DNA of 45,623 bases from JANQLU01 sp964434955. GTDB lineage: Bacteria; Planctomycetota; Planctomycetia; Pirellulales; Pirellulaceae. A model generated the notes under the pieces. The model was not told the origin of the DNA. It saw only the letters and a program-made list of their open reading frames with translations, and did not search any database. Shown piece after piece: positions 33,287 through 41,052 of this stretch. The position numbers and the translations under genes are program-made. The stretch is taken from assembly GCA_964434955.1 (NCBI GenBank), contig CAYSXI010000018.1:1-45623 (forward strand), in the 5' to 3' direction. The number at the start of each line of letters is the position of its first letter. The first letter of the stretch is position 1.

Positions 33287-34654
33287 TTACGATTGGGCAG
33301 ATTGGACGAGTTCCTGGGTGTTCTCCATTCGCTGTTCCATTTCGTCACGTTCTGAATCTGACGGACGATCGAACTCACTCTCGGACTCCATCGTTTGTCC
33401 TAGCTTGAGGGGAACCAGGGTTTCCTCGAGTTGATTCGTGAATTTAGACAAGGACTTCGTGGTCCAGCGAACACCTTCAATTTGACTTCGGCTACCTCGG
33501 GTGGATTCGGATATCGTTTCCATGCATTCGACAAAGTCCTGGGCCAGTTCCATTTGCTGCTGGGTCGACTTGGTAATTTCCCGAGTTCGGGTGGTCGATT
33601 GGCCAGATGATTTATCGATTTGAGCAATGAGGTCGCAAGTTTGAGCTCCCAGCTCGAGCACTTGCGCGATCTGGGAATGCTCCGCGTCGATGACGCTGAT
33701 CGAATTGTGTGTTTCGGTTTGGATCGTTTCGATTCGAGAAGAAACATCCTGTGCCGCGGCAGCGGCCTGTTCCGCCAGGGAACGAACTTCTTCAGCGACG
33801 AGTGCGAATCCTCGACCGTGCTCTCCCGCACGGACCGACTCGATCGATGCATTCAACGCGAGCAGGTCGGTACGAGACGAAATCGCACTAATCGTCTCAA
33901 CAATCACTCCAATTTCCCTTGTGTGCTCGCCCAAAGCTCGCAGTCGTTTCTCCCGGCTGGCTACCAGCGATTTGATCTGGCTCAATTCGCGCACCAAATC
34001 CTGAAGATTGTTCAGGCTGGTTGAAGCACATGACTGAGTCGTCTCGGCAAGCTCTCCGGCCTTGTCGGCGTTTTCGAGCATCTCGTCAATTTGAATCGAG
34101 ATTTTTTCGACAAGGGAAGCCGATCGATTGATGGCTGTGGATTGATCTTCGGTTCCGTCAGATAGCTGCCCGGTTGACCGTTCAATTTCTCGACCACATG
34201 AGTGAATCTGTCGAATCCCGGAATCAAGTTGGCGGGCAAAGCCTACCAGAACACCGCGAACTCGTTGGGCAAATCCTTCGTTTCCTCGCCGCCCGCGGCG
34301 ATCAATTTGATCGGCGAGTTCCTTGATTTGGTCAAACTCGGCCTGATAATCGTGCGCTTTCTTTGACAACTCACGAATGGATTCGTTGGACAATCGGGCA
34401 AACTCATTGAATTCCGGTACGTTCGTCAGCTGGAATTCGCCTTGGCAAAACTTGTCGAGATACCCGGTCAATTGTGATTTTGCTTTTTGCCACTGGAGCG
34501 ATTCGCGAACGCCGAAAACGACAAGCGCCAAACCGCATCCCACAGCGATGCCAACTCCGAATCCCAAGGGAAGGTAAACCAGCGAAAGCGTCGACGCGGT
34601 TGCGGCAATAGTGGCCAGCACCATCGCGACTGCTACTTTCCAGTGAAACTGCAT
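33287..34654 (-). CDS. Methyl-accepting chemotaxis protein without periplasmic sensor
   Basis: A 455-residue protein. Residues ~6-50 hold two adjacent hydrophobic segments (VAVAMVLATIAATASTLSL and FGVGIAVGCGLALVVFGV) with almost no loop, so it is a membrane hairpin with no periplasmic domain. A helical stalk follows, then the signalling domain with its tip: TDLLALNASIESVRAGEHGR and GFALVAEEVRSLAEQAAAAA. It therefore probably senses a cytoplasmic or membrane signal, like some non-flagellar receptors. There is no C-terminal pentapeptide for CheR/CheB binding, and no CheR or CheB is in the run. It sits between cheW (16-bp gap) and the cheA homologue (2 bp). Confidence 0.92.
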   Translation of the reverse strand: MQFHWKVAVAMVLATIAATASTLSLVYLPLGFGVGIAVGCGLALVVFGVRESLQWQKAKSQLTGYLDKFCQGEFQLTNVPEFNEFARLSNESIRELSKKAHDYQAEFDQIKELADQIDRRGRRGNEGFAQRVRGVLVGFARQLDSGIRQIHSCGREIERSTGQLSDGTEDQSTAINRSASLVEKISIQIDEMLENADKAGELAETTQSCASTSLNNLQDLVRELSQIKSLVASREKRLRALGEHTREIGVIVETISAISSRTDLLALNASIESVRAGEHGRGFALVAEEVRSLAEQAAAAAQDVSSRIETIQTETHNSISVIDAEHSQIAQVLELGAQTCDLIAQIDKSSGQSTTRTREITKSTQQQMELAQDFVECMETISESTRGSRSQIEGVRWTTKSLSKFTNQLEETLVPLKLGQTMESESEFDRPSDSERDEMEQRMENTQELVQSAQS

Positions 34655-34670
34655 TTTGACTTACTCCTGC

Positions 34671-35186
34671 TTATGAACTGGTCGCAACCAGTTGATCGGT
34701 ATCTTCGGATTCGAGGCGATGTGATTGTTCGGCCCAGTATTCGTGGAGTTGACCGGTGAGTACGGAGTAGAGATTCTCCGGGTCAATCACCGTGACAAAC
34801 TCGTCTTTGTAGGTTGCCGATCCAATCACGTAGTTGGGACGATCGTTGACCGAAGACTGGGGACAAATGGAAATCTCCAGCTCGGCAAGCGTTTCGACTT
34901 CGTCGATCAACAGGCCCCAAGGGCCGGTGTCACGATTCAAAACGAGGATTTTCTGATGCTCGGCAGTGCTGCGCTGCGAAAAATCGTAGATCTGCTCGAG
35001 CGAGAACAATGTCATCAATTCCTGTTGGATCTTGACCATGCCAACCAGTGTCTTGGTCGACATGGGAATCGGAGTCACTTCAACCTGGGGGACGACGTGA
35101 CGTACCGAAAGCGCCGGAAGACAAAAGGTCTCGCCAGAGCATCGAAAGATGCAGTACTTGTCGGATTGTTCCTGATCAAAGCTCAT
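34671..35186 (-). CDS. cheW: CheW-like coupling protein
   Basis: A 171-residue protein from the ATG at 35186, which has GGA 6 bp upstream; a TTG at 35225 in the same frame lies inside the upstream gene and is unlikely. The CheW fold is visible: YCIFRCSGETFCLPALSV (strand pair), VRHVVPQVEVTPIP, MVKIQQELMTLFSLEQ, ILVLNRDTGPWGLLIDEVET and the C-terminal YVIGSATYKDEFVTVIDP. It couples the receptor to the CheA homologue. It starts 13 bp after the stop of the 115-residue gene. It is somewhat longer at the C-terminus (~20 residues) than E. coli CheW. Confidence 0.9.
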   Translation of the reverse strand: MSFDQEQSDKYCIFRCSGETFCLPALSVRHVVPQVEVTPIPMSTKTLVGMVKIQQELMTLFSLEQIYDFSQRSTAEHQKILVLNRDTGPWGLLIDEVETLAELEISICPQSSVNDRPNYVIGSATYKDEFVTVIDPENLYSVLTGQLHEYWAEQSHRLESEDTDQLVATSS

Positions 35187-35199
35187 TGCCGTTCCGTTG

Positions 35200-35547
35200 C
35201 TATTCGTTGTTTTTGCTCTTTTCAATTCGGTTTGCGAATCGTTGTTTCAGGGAAGCAAATCGATCGCTCGAGTCAGAGCTCTTCGCGGGGGATTCGTTTC
35301 CTGGCGAACCAAGACTTGACGTTTTTAGTTCCGATTCCGACCTTGGCTGGCTGGCAGGCTCTGCCGGCTTTCCAAGACTGATCGGGCCTCCCTCGAGCGC
35401 CCTGGCGAGGAGGCTCAGTTCCGTCGATGTCTCGTCGATAAAGTTTTCAATCTCCATTTGCCACTGCTCGAGATCGATGGCCTCGTATTCCGAGTCCCGG
35501 GAGGGACCGTGAATTTCGCCGGCGTATGGGTCGGATTCTTGATTCAT
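35200..35547 (-). CDS. Small acidic protein of the chemosensory run, unknown
   Basis: A 115-residue protein. An acidic helical part (IDLEQWQMEIENFIDETSTELSLL, in two parts ~24-50) is followed by a Ser/Pro/Glu-rich disordered stretch and a basic C-terminus (RFASLKQRFANRIEKSK). No family recognised. It lies 9 bp after the CheY gene and 13 bp before cheW, so it is very likely translated. Its place suggests an adapter or small regulator of the CheA complex. Confidence 0.6.
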   Translation of the reverse strand: MNQESDPYAGEIHGPSRDSEYEAIDLEQWQMEIENFIDETSTELSLLARALEGGPISLGKPAEPASQPRSESELKTSSLGSPGNESPAKSSDSSDRFASLKQRFANRIEKSKNNE

Positions 35548-35556
35548 GGGTTGTTT

Positions 35557-35946
35557 TTACGTGGCGGGTGAGTTCAACGAAGCCGTCAAGTTGGATTGAA
35601 TTGCATCCAGAAGCACTTCTGGTTTGACTGGCTTTCTCAAGTAGGCACCGTACTCGTCGCCCAGCAGCTCAAGTGCTTTCGAGTCGACACAAGTAAGAAA
35701 CAGGATTGGCAACTGATCAAAGGGCGAACCCATCTCTTTCAATCTCTCGACGACTCCGTAGCCGTCCAGTTCCGGCATGACAATGTCGAGAATTGCAAGC
35801 GAAGGATTGCATGTTTGGGCCAGCTCAAGTGCTTCGCGCCCATCTCGCGCGGCAATCACGTGATACCCGGCGTCTTTCAAAATGCGCGAAAGCATCGTGC
35901 GGACCGTGCTGCTGTCGTCGGCTAACAGGATCGTGTGGTCGGACAT
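35557..35946 (-). CDS. CheY-like single-domain response regulator
   Basis: A 129-residue receiver: ADDS (9-12), phosphoacceptor Asp54 in LAILDIVMPELDGYG, Thr in ILFLTCVDS and Lys in YLRKPVKPE. It is the first gene of the chemosensory run (stop 9 bp before the next start). With no output domain it acts by protein contact or as a phosphate sink. The upstream 532-bp gap presumably holds the promoter; a TATAGT hexamer is present near 35985-36020 on the minus strand but no good -35 partner. Confidence 0.9.
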   Translation of the reverse strand: MSDHTILLADDSSTVRTMLSRILKDAGYHVIAARDGREALELAQTCNPSLAILDIVMPELDGYGVVERLKEMGSPFDQLPILFLTCVDSKALELLGDEYGAYLRKPVKPEVLLDAIQSNLTASLNSPAT

Positions 35947-36478
35947 GAGTCTTTCTCGGTCTCAATTGGGGCGTGGAATTCCGAAATTTGGAGCGGAATG
36001 CTCCTGTTGAACTATATGTCACACTTAGAGACCGCGAAGTTTGATTCCAAGGGTGCAAAATTTTTCAGATCGGCGGATTCGTCGGACAACAGGTGGCGCC
36101 AATCGTATCGATCGTGCCTCAATTAACGTCCACCGAATTCAAAGCATGTTGCGTTTTTGCAACATCTATCCGACGCTCGCCGGGAAGACGGCATGAGATC
36201 TCAGCACCGCGTCGCTCTTTGAGCGGACACGATTCCCGGTTTCCGAAAACCAGGCCCGCTTGGTAGCCGCTTGGCAGTCTTGAATGAAATGGCTGCCGAA
36301 TCAAAAAAGAATATGCGCCTCACGGTCGTCCTTTTCCGGATGCCTTTGGCAAAGACGCACCATGAGAAAGACGTCTAGAAAAGATCGCGCGGCGGCTGGA
36401 TCAACCCGAACGCATTCCGATGCCGTAGCCCATGCAGGCGCGGGGCAATGCTTGCGCCGAGCGATGCGAGCGGCGGAA
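35947..36478. other. Gene-free gap between the chemosensory run and phoB
   Basis: This 532-bp stretch contains no convincing gene. It must hold the chemosensory promoter (minus strand) and the end of the pho operon. A perfect 7-bp-arm hairpin ATGTTGC/GCAACAT with loop GTTTTT lies at 36146-36165, without a following T-run. I saw no tRNA and no Pho-box. Confidence 0.6.
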
Positions 36479-37180
36479 CTATTCCGACGTCACCGTTTCG
36501 CGGAAACGGTATCCGATTCCCCGGACCGTTTGTATCGAATCGGCGTTGGGGCCCAGCTTCTTGCGAAGCGATCGAATGTGGACATCAATCGTTCGCTCCA
36601 GCACGAGCGTATCTTCACCGAGTGCGGCATCGATCAATTCCGTGCGATCAAACGCCCGTCCGGGTTGGCGAATCAGGGTTTCCAGAAGTCGGAATTCGCT
36701 CGGCGTCAGGTCGATCGGATTTCCGTCAATCGTAACCCGGTGTTTCATGCGATCGATTGAGATACCACCCACCGAGATGACTTCGTTCTCAAACCCCGAC
36801 TGCGCTTTGCGGCGACGATCAAGAGCCTTGAGGCGCTCAAGAAGAATCTTGACGCTAAACGGTTTTACCACGTAGTCGTCGGCACCCACGTTGAAGCCGA
36901 CAAGTTGATCGGATTCATCCGACTTGGCCGTCAGAAGAACAATCACCGATCCCTGGGTTTCCGGAATTGCCCGCAGGCGTTTACAAACTTCTAAACCATC
37001 AAACACCGGGATCATGACATCCAATAGGATGATCTCTGGCAATTTCAACCTTGCCTGATTGATGGCATCCTGACCGTCATGGGAAAGCGTTACGTTGTAT
37101 CCAGACTGTTCCAAATTGTATTGCAGGACGTTTGCCAATGACATATCGTCCTCTACAACCAAAACTTTTGTACGTGGCAT
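36479..37180 (-). CDS. phoB: PhoB-like response regulator (OmpR family)
   Basis: A 233-residue regulator. The receiver (~4-118) has VEDD (9-12), Asp54 in IILLDVMIPVFDGLE, Thr in IVLLTAKSD and Lys in DDYVVKPFSVK. The winged-helix DNA-binding domain (~135-230) has DLTPSEFRLLETLIRQPGR, and TVLERTIDVHIRSLRKKLG with the recognition helix and the RGIGYRF wing. It is the last gene of the pst/pho run, starting 5 bp after phoU, and is the partner of the PhoR kinase gene at 42306. Its probable target is the repeat before pstS. Confidence 0.9.
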   Translation of the reverse strand: MPRTKVLVVEDDMSLANVLQYNLEQSGYNVTLSHDGQDAINQARLKLPEIILLDVMIPVFDGLEVCKRLRAIPETQGSVIVLLTAKSDESDQLVGFNVGADDYVVKPFSVKILLERLKALDRRRKAQSGFENEVISVGGISIDRMKHRVTIDGNPIDLTPSEFRLLETLIRQPGRAFDRTELIDAALGEDTLVLERTIDVHIRSLRKKLGPNADSIQTVRGIGYRFRETVTSE

Positions 37181-37185
37181 CGTTC

Positions 37186-37866
37186 CTAGTTTTCCACTTC
37201 TTCGGATAGTTGGTCATGCTGGTGGCGAATGATCTCTCCGCTCACCATATAAATAACGTCTTCGGCGATGTTTTCGGCGTGGTCACCAATTCGCTCGAGG
37301 TGACGCGAAGCCGAAAAACACTGCAGGGCAGGAATAACTTGGTTGGAATCCTGAATCATCAACTCGCGCAATTCTTTGATGACTTCGCGATTGGCGATAT
37401 CAACTTTCTGGTCGGCAGCGATGACTTTCTGGGCAATCGCGGTGTCCAATTCGACGTACGCGTTGATTGATTCTCGCACCATTTCGACGGCATCAGTTGC
37501 CATTTGCGGTAGCAAGTCGGGAATTGGAAAATACGGAAACTCGTTGAGGGCCAACGCGCGTTCTGCGACGTTGCATGCCAGGTCCGCGATCCGCTCAAGA
37601 TCTGAGTTGATTTTCAGAACCGTGGTGACCCGCCGAAGGTTTCGTGCGACAGGCTGATGAAGCGCGAGAATCTTCAAGCACTCTTCTTCAATAATCACTT
37701 CCTGGTTGTTGACGTCGAGGTCGGTTTGAATGACGTCGTTCGCAAGATCAATACGATGATCAACCAACGCGCGAACCGAGTCATCAATCATTTTCTCGAC
37801 GATTGCAAATTGCGACAAAATCAGATTTTGGATTTTCTGAAGTTCCCGATCAAAATGCCTTGCCAT
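37186..37866 (-). CDS. phoU: Phosphate signalling complex protein PhoU
   Basis: A 226-residue all-helical protein with two PhoU repeats: the first around residues 10-110 (ALVDHRIDLANDVIQTDLDVN, in two parts), the second around 115-215 (ASRHLERIGDHAENIAEDVIYM with the E/DxxxD metal-binding motif; and the matching DLERIADLACNVAERALAL in the first). PhoU links the Pst transporter and PhoR and represses signalling when phosphate is plentiful. It lies 18 bp downstream of pstB and 5 bp upstream of phoB. Confidence 0.93.
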   Translation of the reverse strand: MARHFDRELQKIQNLILSQFAIVEKMIDDSVRALVDHRIDLANDVIQTDLDVNNQEVIIEEECLKILALHQPVARNLRRVTTVLKINSDLERIADLACNVAERALALNEFPYFPIPDLLPQMATDAVEMVRESINAYVELDTAIAQKVIAADQKVDIANREVIKELRELMIQDSNQVIPALQCFSASRHLERIGDHAENIAEDVIYMVSGEIIRHQHDQLSEEVEN

Positions 37867-37884
37867 CTCAACTCCATCCTCTCT

Positions 37885-38736
37885 CTAACCGAACTTGCCG
37901 GAAATGTAATCTTCGGTTTGCTTTTCTTTTGGCCTCGTAAACAAATCCTGTGTTGCCCCTTTTTCGACGATCTTTCCCTGGTAGAAGAACGCCGTATGGT
38001 CACTGCAGCGTGAGGCCTGTTGCATGTTGTGAGTTACGATCACGATCGTGTATTGCTTCCGCAATTCGAAAATCAAATCTTCAACCCGCGATGTCGATGC
38101 CGGATCCAGCGCCGAGCAGGGCTCGTCCATCAATAGGATTTGCGGGCCCGTCGCGATCGTCCGCGCGATACACAGTCTTTGCTGTTGTCCACCGCTCAAG
38201 CCGTAAGCACTTTTGCGAAGCCGATCCTTGACCTCATCCCAAAGAGCCGCCTTCCTCAACGACCATTCCACCAAGTCATCCAGCTCGCTTCGGGAAATCT
38301 TGAAGTGCAACCGTGGGCCGAACGCGACGTTATCGTAGATGGACTTTGGAAACGGATTCGGCTTCTGAAACACGATTCCGATCTGCCTTCGCAAGGCGAC
38401 CAAATCGGTTGATTTTGCCAGGACATCCAGATCACCAATCTTCAATTTGCCCTCGGAACGAGCTCCGGGAATGATGTCATTCATCCGGTTAATCCATTTG
38501 AGCAGCGTGCTCTTGCCGCAACCGCTTGGGCCAATGAATCCGGTGACTCGTTTTGCTGGGATGTCCAGGTCGATATCGTAGAGCGCTTGAAAATCACCAT
38601 AGAACGCAGAAAACTTTTGGATCTGAATGGCAAGTTCCGTCGCCTTCTCGGGCGAGTTCGTTGCAGCATTTCCGTTTGGAACGGAATCGTTCTGATTGGA
38701 TTTCGAGTCAGTCATCAGGTCAGTGTCATGCGTCAT
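37885..38736 (-). CDS. pstB: Phosphate ABC transporter ATP-binding protein PstB
   Basis: A 283-residue ABC ATPase. Walker A is GPSGCGKSTLL, the PstB-specific IGIVFQKPNPFPKSIYDNVA contains the Q-loop, the signature is LSGGQQQRLCIARTIA, Walker B is ILLMDEPCSALDP and the switch His is in VIVTHNMQQ. It powers high-affinity phosphate uptake. The ~35-residue N-terminal extension is Asn/Ser-rich and unlike E. coli PstB; M8 at 38715 is another possible start. It is 17 bp from pstA and 18 bp from phoU. Confidence 0.95.
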   Translation of the reverse strand: MTHDTDLMTDSKSNQNDSVPNGNAATNSPEKATELAIQIQKFSAFYGDFQALYDIDLDIPAKRVTGFIGPSGCGKSTLLKWINRMNDIIPGARSEGKLKIGDLDVLAKSTDLVALRRQIGIVFQKPNPFPKSIYDNVAFGPRLHFKISRSELDDLVEWSLRKAALWDEVKDRLRKSAYGLSGGQQQRLCIARTIATGPQILLMDEPCSALDPASTSRVEDLIFELRKQYTIVIVTHNMQQASRCSDHTAFFYQGKIVEKGATQDLFTRPKEKQTEDYISGKFG

Positions 38737-38753
38737 TGGTTTGGTGATACCTA

Positions 38754-39977
38754 CTAGGCCAACACGGATTTCTTTTCACTTCGCGAACGGATGAAGATCG
38801 CGATCGAATTCATGCCCAACAAAAACAGCAACAAAACGATGATGGCGGCTGCTGATAGGTCTTCAAATGAGTTGTTTGAGTCGCGAGCCCAGCTAAAAAT
38901 GGTGACAGGCATCGTGTCCGTCTTGTCTGTTAGAGCCGTCAGGCCCTGATTGGCCCCTTTGACGGCGCCCATAATCACAAGAATCGGAGCCGCCTCTCCA
39001 ACGGCCCGGCTCATCGCAAGAATCGCACCCGTCATGATTCCGGGCAACGCTGCTGGCAAAACCGTCGCTCGAACCATTTGCCAACGAGTGGCCCCAAGTC
39101 CCAGGGAAGCTTCCCGAAGCGAATCGGGAACACCGCGAATCGCTTCCTGGCAAGCAATGATGACGATCGGCAAAATCACAAGCGCCAGCGCGAGTCCGGC
39201 GGAAAGGATGCTTTTGCTGAATGGCAAATGAAAATGATAAAACCGTTTCTTGCGAACCCGGGATCCTGACTTGCCCTCATAGACCGACTTCACAAGCAAT
39301 TCTGAATCTCGTGGCTTGGCCTCACCTTTGGGAATCACATTCAGCATGAACTGATTGCCCTCTCCGTCGGTGACCTCGATTGGCTCGTTGATGTCAAAAA
39401 ACTGCTGGGTTGGATCCTCGCAGGGAAAAGTAACAATCTGCCCTTCAATGTCTCGGCGCCTGTCTCCCAGCGTTTCCACTTGGTAGTAGTAATAGGCGCC
39501 GATTTCAAATTGCGGAACCGAGTCGACCTGAATTGGCCGAAACATGCTGAACATATAGACGAACGCAGTCAGTCCAAGAATTCCATAGACGACCGAAGGA
39601 ACGCCTGCCAGATTATTGATGTTCAACTGGATCAAGCTATGAAAAAACCGCAGCTGCCGGTTCTTTGGCTTGAACTCTTCCATAAAAATTGCGGTGCCGA
39701 TGCCAACCGGCAACGCGACGAGTCCGCAGATCAGGCAAAGTGCCAAGGAGCCGATAATTGCTTGTCGCACACCGCTTTCTTCCGGAACGTTCTCAACGTA
39801 CGAACGGGTGAAGAAAGAAAGGCTGAAAGCCCCCGAACCTTTGAAAAAGATCGCACCAAGGAGGACGACCAGGACAATCATTGCCAAGTTGGCCAACAAC
39901 AGGGCAATCACCGAAAAACTGCTGTTGAACAGTTTTCGCCGTTTGGATTTGCCGAGATCGGGTTTATGTTTGGCCAC
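38754..39977 (-). CDS. pstA: Phosphate ABC transporter permease PstA with large insertion
   Basis: A 407-residue inner-membrane permease. N-terminal helix VIALLLANLAMIVLVVLLGA; later helices include ALCLICGLVALPVGIGTAI and SAGLALALVILPIVIIACQE. The coupling loop EAIRGVPDSLREASLGLGATRWQ and the second conserved AVGEAAPILVI block are clear. An extra ~90-100 residues (about 150-250, containing YYYYQVETLGDRRRDIEGQ and FHLPFSK) lie between helices; E. coli PstA has no such segment and totals 296 residues. It is hydrophilic and so probably a soluble loop. It lies 10 bp from pstC. Confidence 0.93.
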   Translation of the reverse strand: MAKHKPDLGKSKRRKLFNSSFSVIALLLANLAMIVLVVLLGAIFFKGSGAFSLSFFTRSYVENVPEESGVRQAIIGSLALCLICGLVALPVGIGTAIFMEEFKPKNRQLRFFHSLIQLNINNLAGVPSVVYGILGLTAFVYMFSMFRPIQVDSVPQFEIGAYYYYQVETLGDRRRDIEGQIVTFPCEDPTQQFFDINEPIEVTDGEGNQFMLNVIPKGEAKPRDSELLVKSVYEGKSGSRVRKKRFYHFHLPFSKSILSAGLALALVILPIVIIACQEAIRGVPDSLREASLGLGATRWQMVRATVLPAALPGIMTGAILAMSRAVGEAAPILVIMGAVKGANQGLTALTDKTDTMPVTIFSWARDSNNSFEDLSAAAIIVLLLFLLGMNSIAIFIRSRSEKKSVLA

Positions 39978-39987
39978 AGTTTTTTTC

Positions 39988-41001
39988 TTACTGGTAAACT
40001 TCGCGGTATCGCATTCGAATCAGTTGACCAATGAACGTAATAAACAGGGTCAAAAGAAAGAGGGTTCCGGCGATCACGTACAACGAGTAATAGTTAACGG
40101 TGCCAGGCACCACGTTTTCGCTACTAAATGTCTGGACGATAAAACCGGTCATGGTTTGGGACTCATCCATCATGTCCGCATTAAATTTGGCCTGTGTTCC
40201 AGCCGCCAATGCGACCACCATGGTTTCCCCGATGGCCCTGGCAAGCGCAAGGAGAAACGCCGATATGATTCCGGAAAGTGCGGCGGGCACAATGACTTTC
40301 CACGTGACTTCGAATCGCGTTGAACCCAAACCGTAGGCGCCTTCGCGGAGGCTATTGGGAACCGCTCGCAACGCGTCTTCCGACAACGAAGTCACAAGCG
40401 GAATACAAAGTACTCCAACGGCAATTCCAGCCGCCATTGGATTCAACGAACTGAATTCGCCCAGCCCTTGCAGCAACGGTGTGATCACCAGCAACGCAAA
40501 AAATCCAAGAACGACCGTTGGAATCCCGGCCAAAATTTCTAGCGTCGGCTTCAGAAAGGAACGCACCGCTTTGGGGGCGTACTCACTCAGATAAACGGCC
40601 GTCACCAGACCCAAAGGTAAGGCGATCAGCATCGCGACGCCCGTGATCTTAAGTGTCCCCAACAACAACGGCCAAACGCCATAATTCACTTCATCCGTGA
40701 ACTTGGCGGTTCCCATATTCCACTTCGTGGTCGTAAGGAATTCACCGATCGTGAAATCCTTTTCAACTTCTTCACGATTGACTCGAATCTCGTGTGTCCC
40801 AAAAAAACGTGACGACTCGAGAAACAGCATCATGATGATTCCAGCCGTCGTCGCGATTGAAGCGAGCGAGAAGATTGCCAAGATCGTCACGACGATCGCT
40901 TGCTTTATCTTCCCGGCCGCGGTGGACCGCAGGCGATAGGTTATCCCCGCGGGACCGGTCTCAACATTGGAATCGTTTGAGTTCATTGACGCGAAGGCCA
41001 T
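39988..41001 (-). CDS. pstC: Phosphate ABC transporter permease PstC
   Basis: From the ATG at 41001 the protein has 337 residues; ATG at 40986 is another option, and the longer TTG form from 41040 would run through the terminator hairpin and is unlikely. Hydrophobic segments: AIVVTILAIFSLASIATTAG, LLLGTLKITGVAMLIALPLG, VVLGFFALLVITPLLQ. The permease coupling loop is seen at EDALRAVPNSLREGAYGLG, followed by GISAFLLALARAIGETMVVA. It forms the channel with PstA. Neither start has a good Shine-Dalgarno site. An intrinsic terminator separates it from pstS. Confidence 0.93.
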   Translation of the reverse strand: MAFASMNSNDSNVETGPAGITYRLRSTAAGKIKQAIVVTILAIFSLASIATTAGIIMMLFLESSRFFGTHEIRVNREEVEKDFTIGEFLTTTKWNMGTAKFTDEVNYGVWPLLLGTLKITGVAMLIALPLGLVTAVYLSEYAPKAVRSFLKPTLEILAGIPTVVLGFFALLVITPLLQGLGEFSSLNPMAAGIAVGVLCIPLVTSLSEDALRAVPNSLREGAYGLGSTRFEVTWKVIVPAALSGIISAFLLALARAIGETMVVALAAGTQAKFNADMMDESQTMTGFIVQTFSSENVVPGTVNYYSLYVIAGTLFLLTLFITFIGQLIRMRYREVYQ

Positions 41002-41008
41002 GGGTACG

Positions 41009-41037
41009 AAAAAAATGGCCGGGTCATCAACCCGGCC
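41009..41037 (-). terminator. Intrinsic terminator between pstS and pstC
   Basis: On the minus strand an 8-bp GC-rich stem (GGCCGGGT at 41037-41030 with its complement at 41024-41017, loop of 5) is followed by A and seven T (41015-41009). It lies 15 bp after the pstS stop and just before the pstC start at 41001. Partial termination would make more pstS than pstCAB message, as needed for a binding protein. Confidence 0.85.
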
Positions 41038-41052
41038 CAATCCGGTCAGATG

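Noticed and set aside
36284..36875. Plus-strand frames at 36284-36875
   Set aside because: They mostly lie antisense to phoB and have no recognisable domain.
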